NCBI GenBank assembly: GCA_964036155.1
Contig: OZ038423.1
Coordinates: 45,833,249 to 45,897,248, forward strand
Direction: 5' to 3'
Length of the DNA stretch: 64,000 nt
Source: Diploscapter coronatus
Lineage: Eukaryota > Nematoda > Chromadorea > Rhabditida > Rhabditidae
The notes under the pieces are model-generated. The model searched no databases and was not told where the DNA came from. It was given only the letters and a program-made list of their open reading frames with translations. Positions 11,720-24,582 of this stretch are shown in pieces (the first letter of the stretch is position 1; every line of letters begins with the position of its first letter). Both the position numbers and the translations under genes were made by a program.

Positions 11720-14700
11720 ATGATCTGGTGGGTTTTATTCCTGTCGATCATTTTCTGCTCGGCACTAGATCAGGGTCCGGTGAACCAATTGTGTTCACCG
11801 AAATTCTTTCCTCCAAATTCGTCGACCCCTCTTTCACTTCAGCAATCACTAAACCTACCCAATTCTTATTTTGTAAGTTAAATAATATCATTTTAAGAAT
11901 ATGGCGAAATAATACTTTCAACATGTTCTAACAATAAAGTTAGTTTATATGAAAGCAACAACTTGCTCTATGTTTTTTTTCACATTATTACGAAACATTG
12001 ATATTTTAGCATTATTTTTTATTTTTGTTTTTTTTTAAATTATTTAATGAAATCATATCATTTTAAAATGAGTCTAATTTGGGTCTCCGGAGTTCTGACC
12101 GACTGGATAACGAGTAAAATTGCTCTTATCGAGGAAGAGGTCTGGGATTTGGGCGCTTCGTCGATTGTCAAAATATCGAACAAGTCCTTGGATCTGACGT
12201 GGATTAAAGATGGAGAAGACACGTATTTCATCAACAAGACTGACAACACTTGCGCTTATAATAAGGTAAACTATAACAGAGTGCGCCAAAGGTCTGGACT
12301 GCTTCTGAATTTATTTTTTTTAAATCATCACCTGTTTAATATTAGCAAAAATTGTCTAAAACTAGAATTTATCTTCTCAAATACTAATGCTATCCATTAG
12401 AAAAATTTGATTTCATTTGGCTATAAATTCAGGATTTTTACAGTTTCGAATTTGAATGCAAAGAGCAGCCCAAACTTTTAGCGTACCCTGTATATTCATG
12501 CTAAAAAGTATATTTATCACGCCTAAATTTAATATGATTAATTTATAGTAATTTTCGCATTTGAAGCATCATATATTTTATACATACATAAGTAAATTCA
12601 TTTAAAGAAATATATGATTTAGGATATTTTATAACTAAATTCAGACACTCCAAGTACCCTATGGCATTTCGGACAGAGTCCTGAAAATTTTCAATTCAAC
12701 CGGACAAAATCTGGCCTCAATAGTTAAATCCGTGATAGATTTCTCGAACTCTACGACAGGATATTATATCGTGAGCCTAAAATCTTGATTTTATATATCC
12801 GGATAAATTTAGATCGAAAAACAACCACCTGTAGTGGCTGGTATGGAGGGAATACATTGGTTGGCCTGCAAAAACGGATCTAAGCCTGAGGACCCAGCTC
12901 TATTAGTTGAAGTCCTGTTTTCCGGTGACCAAATTGAGCCCCCTACTCTGAATATCTCGAAACAGATCATGTTAAGCCTCAGAATCGGAGAGTTTAACGG
13001 AAGTTTCACAGGTAAAATATCGAAATTCGGTATTTTGCTGAACTTTATGATTTAGAAAATAACACTTCTCCGTATAGCTACATCCATATTGAATTTGATA
13101 AACTAGCCCTGGCTGAACCAAAGGAAACCCAGATTAAAGTAAGTGGTTTCAAATGTCTTAATCTCTTGGGATTTGTAAAATTTAGCTTCCACCCGGTCAA
13201 GTCTGCTCAGGACTGAAAAATACTACTTTGCCATTGAAACAAGTTGATGAATTCTACGGCGTTATTGAGGACGAAGTCAAACTTACTTCGACTAAGGTTT
13301 AAAATTTTAGCGAACAGGTTATCTTACCTAAATTTTTAGGTATTCTACTCTTCTTCCAATGGTATTGTGGTTGAGTCGAGTTCTGCTAAACCATATCCGT
13401 TTTTCAACGAGGCTTCAGACGCTGCTCAGATTGTGCATTCTTTTAAATATGGTATTTAAATTATGCCATTAATATAATAGTAGTACTCTGTATATGCAAA
13501 GGAAATTTTATTTAAAGAGTTATGGAGCATTTTAGTAGACTTTTACAGTGTTCATTTGATTAATGATAGTACTACTCTTCAAGTACTACCTATTATTTTT
13601 ATTTACTGCCTTTAAATAAAACCAGGGTTTTTAACTGAAATTTAAAACTTAAGGATACGAATTCACGTTCTCTCAAACCAACTGTCAGGAAATGAAGACT
13701 CTGCTAAACACTACAAATGACGTGGCCACAGATGATAAAGGACTTCATCTGAAGCCTTTCCTGCAAATTCTTTTCAATACGAACCTCAATTTTTCCAAGT
13801 TCACACCGGTAACCATCAATTTAATTCAAATCAAAAAGATATTTGTGATGCAAATTCAGACGAAGACAGGGGATAACATTACTGTTGACGTCTATAAGGC
13901 TACAGACTTGGATAATTCGACGGTTGAATTGTTTACCATTAAGGACGAACTATATTCAATTAGACGATATGTTAATGTAAGTTAAAACTAATTACTATTT
14001 TTAAAAGCAATATATTTTAGGGAACACTAATATCAGATCAGAGAATTATCCCTCTACCTATAAATGGTTTCTCCCTATCTCAACTTGAATTCGGACTTAG
14101 ATCATGCTATCAACCACCTACCGTGTCATCTCATGTGGATACTGTAATGATCGAGTTACCAGGAAGTAAGATTTTGAATAGCCCAACGCGTTTTCATATT
14201 CTATTTTCCTATGTCTTATCATAGGATTACCTCTATCATAAATTATGGTTTCCAGATTAAGCTTAGAGTATTTGTAGTTTTTTTTTTTTAAATAAAAAAA
14301 CTAAGTCCAGTTTAAACGCCTATTGGACACTTTAGTTTGAAAATAGTTAAAGCATACATCATTTACTTTTATCTGCTCGAGTATCAAAATTGGAATTTGT
14401 TCTCAAAAAATGTTTCTTCAAAAATTTTTTATAGCAAAATTGAAAAAAAAACTACAATTGTCAATTTTCGTCGATTTGTTTATTACATTCAGAACTAGAA
14501 CTTTCTCGTCTCGCATCCATTCGCTCATCGTTCCAGTTAAACATTGTATTTTTAGAATCGTTAGCAGACGTATTCTCGGTCGGACTGGAAACCTTCACAA
14601 ATGCTTTCGCTCAAGCTATGAACCAAATTGGTCAAATTTCACCACTCAGAATCTCAGTATTCCCGGTAAAATACAAGGTTTTATATATTCTAAAATAGCA

Positions 14701-15249
14701 GATATTTAAGGTCATGAAAAACAATGAAGCATTTGATCTGGTAGTGAATGTCGCAGAGAAAACACAGATCCAGCCCGGCCCGGTTGGAACCAATTTCACA
14801 GTAATTAAGTTTTTAATTATCTAATTAAGTGGCCTAATTAAACCTAACTAATTACAGACTGAAGACGTTTCCTCTGCTTTTATTGAAGCGCTCAATAAGA
14901 CTCTAGCGAAAGGAGATATCGAATTCAAAGTTAATCAGCAGGTAATTCAACCTGAAAAATACATTTGTTTTAAATCAATAAATGTTTAAGCCCTGGAAAA
15001 TCGCGTCTAACACTCTGACGAGGTTCCCTGAAGCGCACACCAAACGCTGGAATGGTTTCTCTGGAGGCTCCATGTTTGTCCTTGGAATCTTTGCATTCAT
15101 GCTCGGCATTGCTCTAGGTACACATTTATCTTCAACCAACTTCATTTGCCCAGATTACTGTAATTCATTTTAATTTAGGCGCTGGTGGTATATTGTTTAT
15201 CAACAGAAGGAAACAAATTTCTACCCTGGCCTATCAGGTCTTCGAATAA
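11720..15249 (+). CDS. Secreted / type I membrane glycoprotein of unknown function (LolA-like ectodomain possible)
   Basis: The protein begins MIWWVLFLSIIFCSALD, a clear signal peptide, right after a TTTTTTCAG acceptor. A long ectodomain follows over about 12 exons, with many N-x-S/T sites (NSS, NKT, NST, NNT). A spaced pattern such as EDTYFINKTDNTCAY, GQVCSGLKNTTL and DEFYGVIEDEV recurs. Near the C-terminus a hydrophobic helix (GGSMFVLGIFAFMLGIALG) is followed by GGILFINRRKQ and a short cytosolic tail ending YQVFE. The alternating beta-strand and cysteine pattern reminds me of metazoan LolA-like proteins, but that is a weak guess. The topology and gene structure are well supported. The acceptor of exon 2 near 12060-12090 is not a good TTTCAG, so that boundary is uncertain. 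Confidence 0.7.
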
Positions 15250-15362
15250 TTAACCGTAACTTTTTTACTTTGTACTTAAATATCAAGTTAACATGATTCC
15301 AAAGCCTTTCAAACTCTATAATATCGACTTTAATTTATTTCCGATACTTAATCTACCTAAAT

Positions 15363-16253
15363 TATTGTGTCGGTCCGTAATTTCTTGCCATCTTTCGTTA
15401 TTCCAGAGTTTTTTTAGGATAGAATCCGAGTAATACCGAAAGGGTTGTGGGATGTATTATAGGGCAGCACTCTAGCATATCATATGTGATGTTCCAATCA
15501 TTCAGCTGTTGATTATAAATTTTTAGCAAAGGGGGATGAAAGAGGTAAATTCAAGGGTCCCTAGTTTACTCGAATATCCTACGCCGAATGATAGGAAACT
15601 GACGAAAATGGCATTATCAGACTTGGGCAGCCTTTCTTTGTGTGAGTTCACAGTTGGTTTTTGGATGATATTTTCTGAGTGGGAATTTACTAGCAAAAGA
15701 AATTCAGTGTTCGATTATCTTGAAAAATGTTGTCCCTGACGCAACGCTCTGGGTGTTTTGAGAGGTCAATCACTGGAATGCATAGAGAAAGCTTAGACAT
15801 ACATATCATATTACAGTAATTACCTCATGAATATCATTTGTTACAGTGGAATTAATTTTTGAGGCGAGCAGTCAAAACGCTTATCCAAATGGCAAGGGTT
15901 TAGAGAAATGGCTAAAAATCATATACAAGTGAACGCTTCGAGAAACTTCTTCTGGCCCATTATATTGAGATGGATGCTCGAATTATAATGAGCTTTTAGC
16001 CGAGTCCTAATAGTTATATTGGCGCGAAAGAATGATCATTGAAAAATTTATCTCAAAAATGGTTACTTCTTCTTTAAGTGTCCATATATTTGCAATTATA
16101 CATGGATGAGGACTCAAGTTTCCTCCCAACGAACTGCGATTACTATCCTAGATTATCATAATCAAATCACCTATTCTTGATCAGACTAAATAAAGAAAGA
16201 AATATTTAAAATCTCTTGGAAAGTTGGGGCAAGAAATGGTGGACCGACACAAC
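15363..16253. mobile_element. Degenerate DNA transposon-like element with terminal inverted repeats
   Basis: The left end at 15363-15390 (TTGTGTCGGTCC...ATTTCTTGCC) and the right end at 16221-16253 (GGCAAGAAAT...GGACCGACACAA) are inverted copies. The interior has a 67-codon ORF at 15536-15739 of DNA-binding-like character and no intact transposase. It is probably a decayed DNA transposon; the family is not assigned. Confidence 0.5.
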
Positions 16254-17474
16254 ATTCACATCTTGCATCGAAACTTAAATACTTAGGAGCTTTTGTAACT
16301 AAATTTGATTTTCAGTTAAGACATAATATTCAAATTTAGCAATGATTAGATTTAAGATTTATTCCGGATATATAAAGTCCGGATAACATTTTTCGTATTA
16401 ATCTGTAAGATACTAAGGTACTTAATTTAATTCCATTCGATCCCTATACTGGTACTAGAGACTTGTGATTTTGACTTTTCATCGTAAGAAATTCAGCAAA
16501 AGTTTGCATTATTCATTTCCAGAGAAAGTTAACTAAAATAAAAATTTCCAGAAAAGTTGTAAAAATTGGAATTTCAAGCAAATAAGAGGCCAACGTCACA
16601 ATTAGTCGTAAAACTTGCTCATTACCGAAACTTTTCTCCATTCGTTTGTTCTATTTTTGGGAGCAACTAATAGTTTTTATCAAGAAATTCGCGAAAGAGG
16701 TCTCGCATAATGGCGCACGGGCCTAGCAGTTTCAATAATGAGCTGGAAACTACGAGAATTCGTGCACATTCACTGTTCATTGATTGAATTCTAATTTTCA
16801 ATTTTTCTAGAAACTTTGATTTTAGTCTATTTTCGCCGGAGATGAATGATAAAAAGGTGTGAATAAAAATTCGATTTTCTCCGTAAATTACATGAAATTC
16901 GTCATTTTCCAATGTTTCCCTACAGAAAGACGGTTTTTACCGTGCATCTTTTGATCTGCATTGACAGTGTTATCACTAAGGCATGATTTTAGATGACGTC
17001 AGGTACTTCAGAATAATATATATTTAAACGGTACTCTTTTCAATATTTATTAACAGACTCTTGCAACAACTCGAGCTGAGTTTTATTTTTGGCTGAGATA
17101 TTCAAAACTGGATATGGTAGCGTCTTAGTGTAGCGGCTAAAGGATCGGATTTGAAATTTTTGCAAAAAAGAATATCACCTGGATACGAAGAACTGAAAGA
17201 AATGCCTGGTCTGTTTCATGTGGAGTACCATTTTGTCCATGTTTTTAAAACTTTGTCCACATTGTATGCATCGTAGTACTTTATTAACTTTACTATCTAA
17301 AATTCATTTTTTTTTTTCAAATTTTAACCCCCCCTCTCCTTTCACCTTCTCTAGAGTAGTTCAACTGATCTGCCAAATTTGGCAATGAAAATAGTGCATT
17401 CAAATTCGCCGCTGATTTTGCAGAGTTTTGACCTGAAATTTAAAGTCTCACAAATTTGTTTATATCTCACGAGG

Positions 17475-17822
17475 GAAATTTCGGAAGTGTCCGCTTCCGA
17501 TTTGGCTGATTTTTTCATCAATAAGGTTTTCTGCTGTTCTGGTCACGAATCTGAAACCAGAAAATACAATGGTGATCTTGGCAATCCCGAACGTCCTTAT
17601 AGTAGATAAACGCTCTATGTTGTAGTGAAGTAATGTATGTAAATGTGTGATTTCAACACCGCGTGCAATTTCTTTGCTGTATAAAAGCGGTTTTCGCGAT
17701 TTCTAAGGCCAGGGAGGCCACCATTGCACTTTTCGACTTCAGAATCGTGATCAGCGTCACTAAATGTCCTCATAGTGAAAAATCAGCTAAATCGGAAGCG
17801 GACACTTCTGAAATTTGCCTTG
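17475..17822. repeat. Long imperfect inverted repeat
   Basis: Arms at 17475-17600 and 17690-17822 are reverse complements with mismatches and gaps. The best-conserved part is AAGTGTCCGCTTCCGATTT followed by GCTGATTTTT. It could be a foldback element or two head-to-head fragments of one repeat. Confidence 0.6.
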
Positions 17823-18417
17823 TCAGCCGATTTTGCTCGAATTAACATTGGTCTTGTGGTAATTTATTGCCTGTACATAGAAATGAGAAATATCAGGATA
17901 AAATGGGGAGTGCAGAGAAAATACTCCGATATTCTCATACATGGCCGAAGTCATTCATCAATCTTCTTCGGCAGGATTTCTGCGTCTCTAGCCTCTCTTC
18001 ACTTTCCGTGCTATTTCTCTTCTCTTTTTGAAGCCCCAGGTTCAGATGATTTATGCGCCGAAGATAGACATTTTCAATACGTAAAGTGTTTCACGATATC
18101 GGCAAAGTATTGATTGAAAATAAGCCAATTGTTCACAGATTCCAATATTGTAACTTTAAAATTGAAGACCATAACCCTAGGGACCATAAGCTACGCTCAT
18201 TTCCTCCCTTGGAAAAAGGAGACAAAAGTCGTCGAGCTAACGCAACACTGTTGAAAAGTGGCTTTATCGAAAAAAATTACTTCACGGAAAACTACTTATC
18301 GAAAAGAATCTGGAAAATATGGATTTTCAGAAAATGTGGCTTTTGATATTTTACGATATTTAACAAAAATCCACTTATGGTCTCTACATAAACTCTAATT
18401 TATATATTTGTATATTT

Positions 18418-18675
18418 TTATGCTAAATATATAGCGATTTTCCCAGGACCGTATTTCTCCAGCGACTTTTCGAGCAACGATAGAGGATTAGAATTAGAGG
18501 TTGAACACTCAACATCCGAATCTTTGATCTTCGTTGAATCAGTTTTATTGGATATCGACTCATTCTAGAATATAACGAGTTAAAGGAAAACGTAACGTCG
18601 TCATACCGCAATCTCGCCATCACGCTCATCTGAATCCTGACGTCGAATTGGGTTCTTCTGTTTTCGACGTGTCAT
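18418..18675 (-). CDS. Small two-exon ORF with NuRD-recruitment N-terminal motif, or 5' end of a larger gene
   Basis: The minus-strand ATG at 18675 opens MTRRKQKNPIRRQDSDE, which matches the RRKQxxP motif at the N-terminus of FOG, SALL and BCL11 zinc-finger proteins. In those proteins it binds RBBP4/7 of the NuRD complex. Exon 1 (18607-18675) ends at a GTATGA donor. A 42-nt intron ending TATTCTAG leads in phase 0 to exon 2 (18418-18564), an acidic Ser/Asn-rich stretch ending YGPGKIAIYLA and TAA. The predicted product is about 71 residues. I found no zinc fingers downstream on this strand as far as 15.3 kb. It is therefore either a short protein carrying only the motif, or the first exons of a gene whose other exons I could not recognise. 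Motif and splice sites are seen; function is inferred. Confidence 0.45.
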
Positions 18676-20198
18676 ATTCGGAAGTACAGTAGGAAGAAAT
18701 CTAAATGACGCTAAATAGTAAATAGTAAAGTACCGCGTCGTCTACCTTCGTTCATAGAAGAAAGAAAAATGCTTATTTAACTCGGTCTCTCTATCGTTTC
18801 TATCTTTTCGACATGCTATTTTGCTTTTTCTGATTCTTTCGAGCCTCCAGTTTTCCCATACTCTTTTCCCTCACATCGTCAATCTATCAAAAGCGACAGA
18901 ACGCAGAAGGCAGTTATGATCCGGAATGATAGATTATGGGAATGCGAGAGGAGCCAGAGAAAAAGAGAATAAATGTTCTGGAAAAACGGATGATATGCGC
19001 ACTGGGATATCATTTATTATCAGATATTTGCAAAAATAATCTATGATATAAAATTTAGGCACTAATTAACTAAGGACGTGATTACTGAAGTTGATTTTCA
19101 CCATGAAATTATTATAATCATGATATTTAAAATATATATCAGTCGGATTTTTTGGTCTTTATTTAAAGACATGAGATAGATTTTCTAAAACCCCAATTTA
19201 GAACGCACTTTAGCCTATAATTAGTCTTGAGTGTGGGTAGAATGAATATTTTATTTTTCTGCTTACATAAATCTGGAACTTTCTCATGGGGGAATTTAAT
19301 ATTTGTGGAAGCAAATTCTTTTCTTCATTAATTAAAGGAGACTCGAGTTTTTGCCGAAGTTTTATTTGAAAGTCTCACAAATTTATTGAAAGTCCCCAAG
19401 GTGACAGCTTATTTTGAAAAACTTGTTTTCGGATATGCCAGACGTCTTTTTGTTTTGTATGCTAATGCACGGAAATAGAGGCCTCCTTTTCCTATGTTTT
19501 CATCCGATAATTAGATGTTTCAAGGTTTAGAGTCTAGATTCACGATTGACTTATTTTGAGTAGTTGCCTGTCAAACTTGATTTAGATATTGTTTTTTTTT
19601 CCTTATATATTTTTTCATATATTGAAATGTAACGTTTAAAAACTGTCTAGGATATAACTTACAACTCACTTGACGTGTATTTTAATTGCCCTTGGGGATT
19701 TCACGCGCATTCGATCTCATTAACACCGCCAGACAAATTGCTCTGGCATCCTTAATCATTGCGACAAGCTAGATACGCAGAGAGGACAATTAGTAGACGA
19801 GGATTACCTGAAAATTGCTTCCCGGTTCGTATATCAGGCGAGTTTCTATTTATCAGATTTTTTTTAAAAACGACTATTTTTAGAGCTAATAAGTTCGGGC
19901 CAAATTTAGATTTTTAGTGGGCCAAAATTTGTTGTACGCTTAAAGATAGAGCCTGAAAACTGTATGGTATATTTTAAGATATGTACCATGGTAATCTGGG
20001 AAACGAATGTGAATAGCGAGATTTGGATTTGCATATCTTTCCTTCTTTTCCCTCTTTCATTCTTCTCTCTCCTAAACGGATTTCGGAAATCCCGTGTCTT
20101 TTAAACGAAGAAGACAACTTTTCGCATTGAGAATTGTCACTTTTTGATCTTTAAAATTTCTATTTGAAGTGGGCCGTTCAATCTACCTATGCTTCAAC

Positions 20199-20214
20199 AC
20201 GTGACATGTCACGT
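20199..20214. promoter_or_regulatory. Perfect 16-bp palindrome with nested CACGTG-type boxes
   Basis: ACGTGACATGTCACGT reads the same on both strands. It holds two GTCACGT/ACGTGAC half-sites of the kind bound by bHLH or bZIP dimers. It lies about 1.45 kb upstream of the GPCR start. Regulatory use is a guess. Confidence 0.3.
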
Positions 20215-20470
20215 CTGTTATTGATGCATAAACTTTAATCTCTTCTAGTTAATCTTTTAAGAATATAGCTCAGATCGGAATTCTTAAAAGATTTGTGAAA
20301 ATCCATTTCTCGTTTTTTTCTGAAGATTTCTGAATTCATTTTGTAGAACTGACGCGTTTTTCCCCCATTTTGATGGATGCCCCTAGGGGAGTTATGCTAA
20401 ATACTTAAAACTTTGGTTAGGCTTCAGAAAAATGTTTTATCTATACTTAAGTATAGAAAGGAAAAACCAG

Positions 20471-20519
20471 CTGATATATGAAGTTTAAAATTTTGACTTT
20501 CTAAATCTTCATATATCAG
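20471..20519. repeat. Short hairpin
   Basis: Perfect 13-bp arms CTGATATATGAAG and CTTCATATATCAG are separated by 23 bp. The arms resemble the TTCATATATC motif that recurs elsewhere in this window. Confidence 0.5.
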
Positions 20520-21659
20520 TCTCGAGTAAGCGTCTTAACCAATTCAGTTTCAGGCTTTTCCTAAGATTCCAGATAAAGATTGTCCTTTTGAAAACGCAAC
20601 TTTAACATCATATAAATTCGATGCTTTCATTTCATGTTATTGCAAACTTTATCTTATATTACATGCATCCTGAATAATTCATATGTGCTCATATCGTTTT
20701 CGCCGTCTTCTGAATGTAAAAACATTGAAGTTTTAAGCGTTTTTTTGGAAACTCTATCATCTGTAAGATATTTTCAATCTCATTTCCTTTCCTAAATCCA
20801 AAGATCATTCTTCTTTTGCAAATATTTTGAAAAAATGGGCGGTGCTTATGAATTAAATATGCTGCTTCCAAGAATATGAATGAAGATTATTAAATCTTAA
20901 GCCTCAATTTTTACATTTAGCCCCGCCCACTTTAAATAAACGATCAGTTCAAATTTGATGATGCGAAGTTCAGCTATGTTTCTTATGCACTGGCAGATAA
21001 CTCCCTTAAGACTTCATAACTCCATCTTTTCCTCTCTAACTCTTCATAAAACTTCAATGTTTCTTCAACTCTATGACTCTTTTCTTTGATTTATTCTTTT
21101 CAAATAACATTTGATCTGAAGAAAAGACGCATTTGAGTGGAAAGCTATTCTCATTCTTTGTCTATTTCCTTGTTTTCGATTAATGTAGTCAAATCCTGAA
21201 GGACTTTCATTTGGATAACTGAATTACTGCGTCAAAATATGATGATGTTCGCGTGTCGAAGCTTGATATGCTGACTCCATTATGCTAGAAATTCTTCATA
21301 TCTTTATTTCTTAAAGTGACAAAGATTTGTACATACCATGATAACTCATTTTTTCAATTGAAAATTGTAATTATTTCATATATCCTTCATAAGAATATGG
21401 CATTTTTTGCGTCTTTCTGTGGTGACGAAGAGCTTTATTCTTTCATCTAGATTCGATTAGTATCAGACACACATACGTTCTTCCCTAATTTTTTGCTGTT
21501 TTTCCTTTTCCTTTCTCTTAAACCCCCTCTTATTTTTCAGAGGAAGACCTTCTCACTTCCTGTATCATGTTTCATTTTTCTGAATTTTTAACATTCTAAA
21601 ATTCTATTCTTTTTCATTTTTTTCAAAATTTGAATATTCAATTTTATTTTAATTTCAGG

Positions 21660-24170
21660 ATGCCAGATCTCATAGATCCTCAAAACATATCCCCCTCAAA
21701 TCCGGATCTATTCGAATTTTCCAAAGAAGAGGCTTGCAATGTGAAATTAACCCCAGGAAATGTGTTTCTTTCAACCGTCCTCTTAATTTGCTTCATCGTC
21801 AGTTTGATTGGAAATTCTATCGGTATGCCTGAAACTTAGATTTACTAGACAATTTAAAACTTCAGTGATAGTCGTGATCATATGCAAGAGACATAGACCC
21901 AGATCGATAACCAACTTTTACCTATTAAATCTAGCGGTGGCGGATTTATTGAGGTAAATTTACTATAAAATTTTTGATTTAAATGAAATTTTCAGGACAG
22001 TAGTCTGTATACCTTCAACTTTACTGTCCGAGTTAACACACTGCTGGCTTCTAGGGTCGATAGCCTGCAAGATAATAGCCTATACTCAACGTAATAGTAT
22101 TTTAAGGATAAAAATTCATATATACGATTTTAGCTGTTGGAGTATGTGCCTCAGCTTATACCTTAGCCGTAATTTCGGTTGAAAGATACTACGCTATCTG
22201 CTTACCTTTGGAATCACGAAAATGGCATACTAAGGTAAATTTTCTGTTTTTTTAAATGAAGATCATCCTTTTCCCCTGATGAATTTGTACTAGTCCATTT
22301 TTCTGAAAGTTAATAAGTTAGTTTTGTCGAATTTTAAACGAAGGTCAACTGTTTTCTAATTTAAATTTGAACTCAGTTCATATTTCTCCTAAATTTACTA
22401 ATTGCAATGTTCTAGAAGCGGGCCTTAATTACGATTTCACTGGTGTGGATTTTTTCGTTTGTGGTAAACATTGGCAGCTTAATAATATTCGACGCCTTCC
22501 CTACGAGGTATAATTGAACATTAAGAGATTTAAAGAAAAATACGAGTAATCCAAGTAATTTGAAATAAGAGAAGGCTGTTTTCATCGTATAATAAACGGG
22601 GTAAATAAGGAAAGGAGATATTTAGGATTTCATATATCCATTTTTGGCAATTTGTATATAAGTTCTAAAACTTATGATTATCTAGGGGGCTTTATTATGG
22701 GTTCTAAATTTAGAAAAGAGCAATTTTCGAGCTGTATGAGTTCTCAACTTAAGTATAATGCGATGTTCCTAAGTTCTATTTGAGTTTAGAACATCTGAAG
22801 CTTAAAATAAAGAAAATGAATAGGAAATTTCAGGCTCCAAATTACCTGTGACACTACAAAAGGTCATTTAGTGGACTTTATCTATCAATTCTACGTTACT
22901 TTTGTAAGTCTGACTTAAATTTTTCAGAAAATATCTGTTTTAGACCTTACTTTTTATACCCTTATTCTTAATGGTAGCATTATATGGGCATGTTATATTC
23001 ACCTTGAATAATGCAATAAATAGCGATAACCCTACTGTCGAGCAGAAGTTGATAGAAAATAGTAAGCATTTTCTTCGAGTTTTATTAAATTTAAAACTTT
23101 AATTTAAGCTCTACCCTCTAAAGTTTCATTTTCCGTCTGGTTTTACACTGCCGCGACGCGTATCAATAGTTTTAAATGCAGAAATAAGGTTGGTTTTCCC
23201 AAAAGATGTCTAATTTATTGATTTTGTCATATTTTTTATTAAATTATGTATGATGTCTCAGGTATACATGAGATTTTTCGAGAAATAGACGTCTATTTTT
23301 GTCTTACTAATTTTCCGTTTTTAAGGGAGTGTGATTTATTCTGAGCGAGTAAAAGTGACAAGTCTCACTCAAAATGACATAGAGTTCAAAGACCTAAAAT
23401 TTTAGGACAAAGATTGCTTATCCATAACATCTTTAAACCGGAAAACCTCATATTCTGGCTCAATATCTTCGTTATTCACTCCCTGTGGTAACAGTCTGGA
23501 TTCAAACACAGTTCTAAGAAGTACAAATCAGGTAATTTTCATGATTTTTAAAAATTTAAATAAATTGAGCTTCAGGCAAAGATAGTCTTAGCAAAGAGAA
23601 AGGTTACCAGAATGCTGATCGCTTTAGTGGTGGTATTCGCGGCATGCTGGGTGCCATCATACGCATGGTGGTTATTCATTAGAGCTGCCGATTTGATGGT
23701 AAGTGACCCACCTGAAATGGTAATCATTACTGTTTTAGGGAATGGACGTGTGGAACTCGGGTCTAAACTCAGTGTTGACGATTCTAACCTACATTTCATC
23801 GATGGCGAACCCAGTTACATATTGCTTTATGGTAGGACTACCAAAGCTTTGCCACTTTGCCAAATTGGATATTTTAGAACAAGTCCTTCCGAACTTCAGT
23901 ATTCTCATGCTATAAGAAGACGAATAGCAGCAATACCAAAAGGAGAATGGTATTTTCTTTAATTCTTTAAAACTAATATATCTTTACTTATGCTTCAAGA
24001 CCGGCCTTGCTACCGCTTTAACTCTAAAAGAGAATAACAAGAGTCGGAAGTCTGATAAGGACAGGGTTCAGGGTATACCCTTGATTAAGGTATTTTTATT
24101 TAGTATTTTATTCGTTGTTTTCAATCGATTTACGATTCAGATCGATCTCGCTAGCAGCGTCCACATATAA
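21660..24170 (+). CDS. Cholecystokinin/sulfakinin-type rhodopsin-family GPCR
   Basis: The ATG follows TTTCAGG, a likely trans-splice acceptor. Seven membrane segments are readable: TM1 VFLSTVLLICFIVSLIGNSI, TM2 FYLLNLAVADLLR, TM3 with AYTLAVISVERYYAIC, TM4 ITISLVWIFSFVV, TM5 LLFIPLFLMVALYGHVI, TM6 MLIALVVVFAACWVPSYAWW, and TM7 ending SSMANPVTYCFM. The extended DRY region ERYYAICLPLESRKWHTK is the hallmark of CCK/gastrin receptors and of the nematode ckr genes. The third intracellular loop is long and Ser/Asn-rich (exons near 23108-23530). The C-tail exon NKSRKSDKDRVQGIPLIK is followed, after a 53-nt intron, by IDLASSVHI and a stop. It is expected to signal in neurons for an NLP-12/CCK-like peptide; the ligand is inferred from the family. 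Confidence 0.85.
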
Positions 24171-24582
24171 TATATCGATGAAGTGATGATAAGTCATGAT
24201 ATTTTCCATGTTTCTCTAACTCTCTCTTCAACCTTATCATTGATCTCCCCTATCTTTACCCATCTCAGACAGGTTTTCTCTCCTTTCTCACTCATCTAGT
24301 CGTACAAATTGATTGTATCTCCACACATGCCATTTATTGAGTATTTGTATCAAATCGAACAGTACCAGACTTTTGTAGTTCTCATCGATTTTGCCAAGTG
24401 TTGCATTCTTTTATTCTTGATCAAACTAATTTTTATGCAATATAATATTATATTCGGGTTTTTGAACGAAATGAAGTGAATTTTTGCAAAACTCAATAAA
24501 ATTCCGAACTTTAGACCTCGCATGTGAAAAAGCCGCAAGATCCATCTTTTATACCATTTGACCAAGTTGCCACTCACCATAA
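24171..24582. other. Intergenic between GPCR and kinase genes
   Basis: 412 bp without a recognised feature. The two genes are in the same orientation. Confidence 0.5.

Larger units (their letters stand above)
15250..18417. other. Intergenic region with inverted-repeat elements
   Basis: No gene I can support. It carries an 890-bp element with inverted ends (15363-16253) and a palindromic pair of about 130-bp arms (17475-17822). Short open stretches exist, for example on the minus strand near 17195 and 17435 after TTTCAG-like acceptors, but none matches a family I know. Confidence 0.5.
18676..21659. other. Intergenic region before the GPCR gene
   Basis: No coding exon recognised. It contains a perfect 16-bp palindrome at 20199-20214 and a hairpin at 20471-20519. 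Short inverted blocks around 18870-18950 (AATCTATCA / TGATAGATT) suggest another small foldback element. Confidence 0.5.

Noticed and set aside
17105..17190. tRNA-like TTAGTGTAGCGGCTAAAGG (A-box resemblance)
   Set aside because: No B-box (GGTTCRANYC) at the right distance and no cloverleaf by eye.
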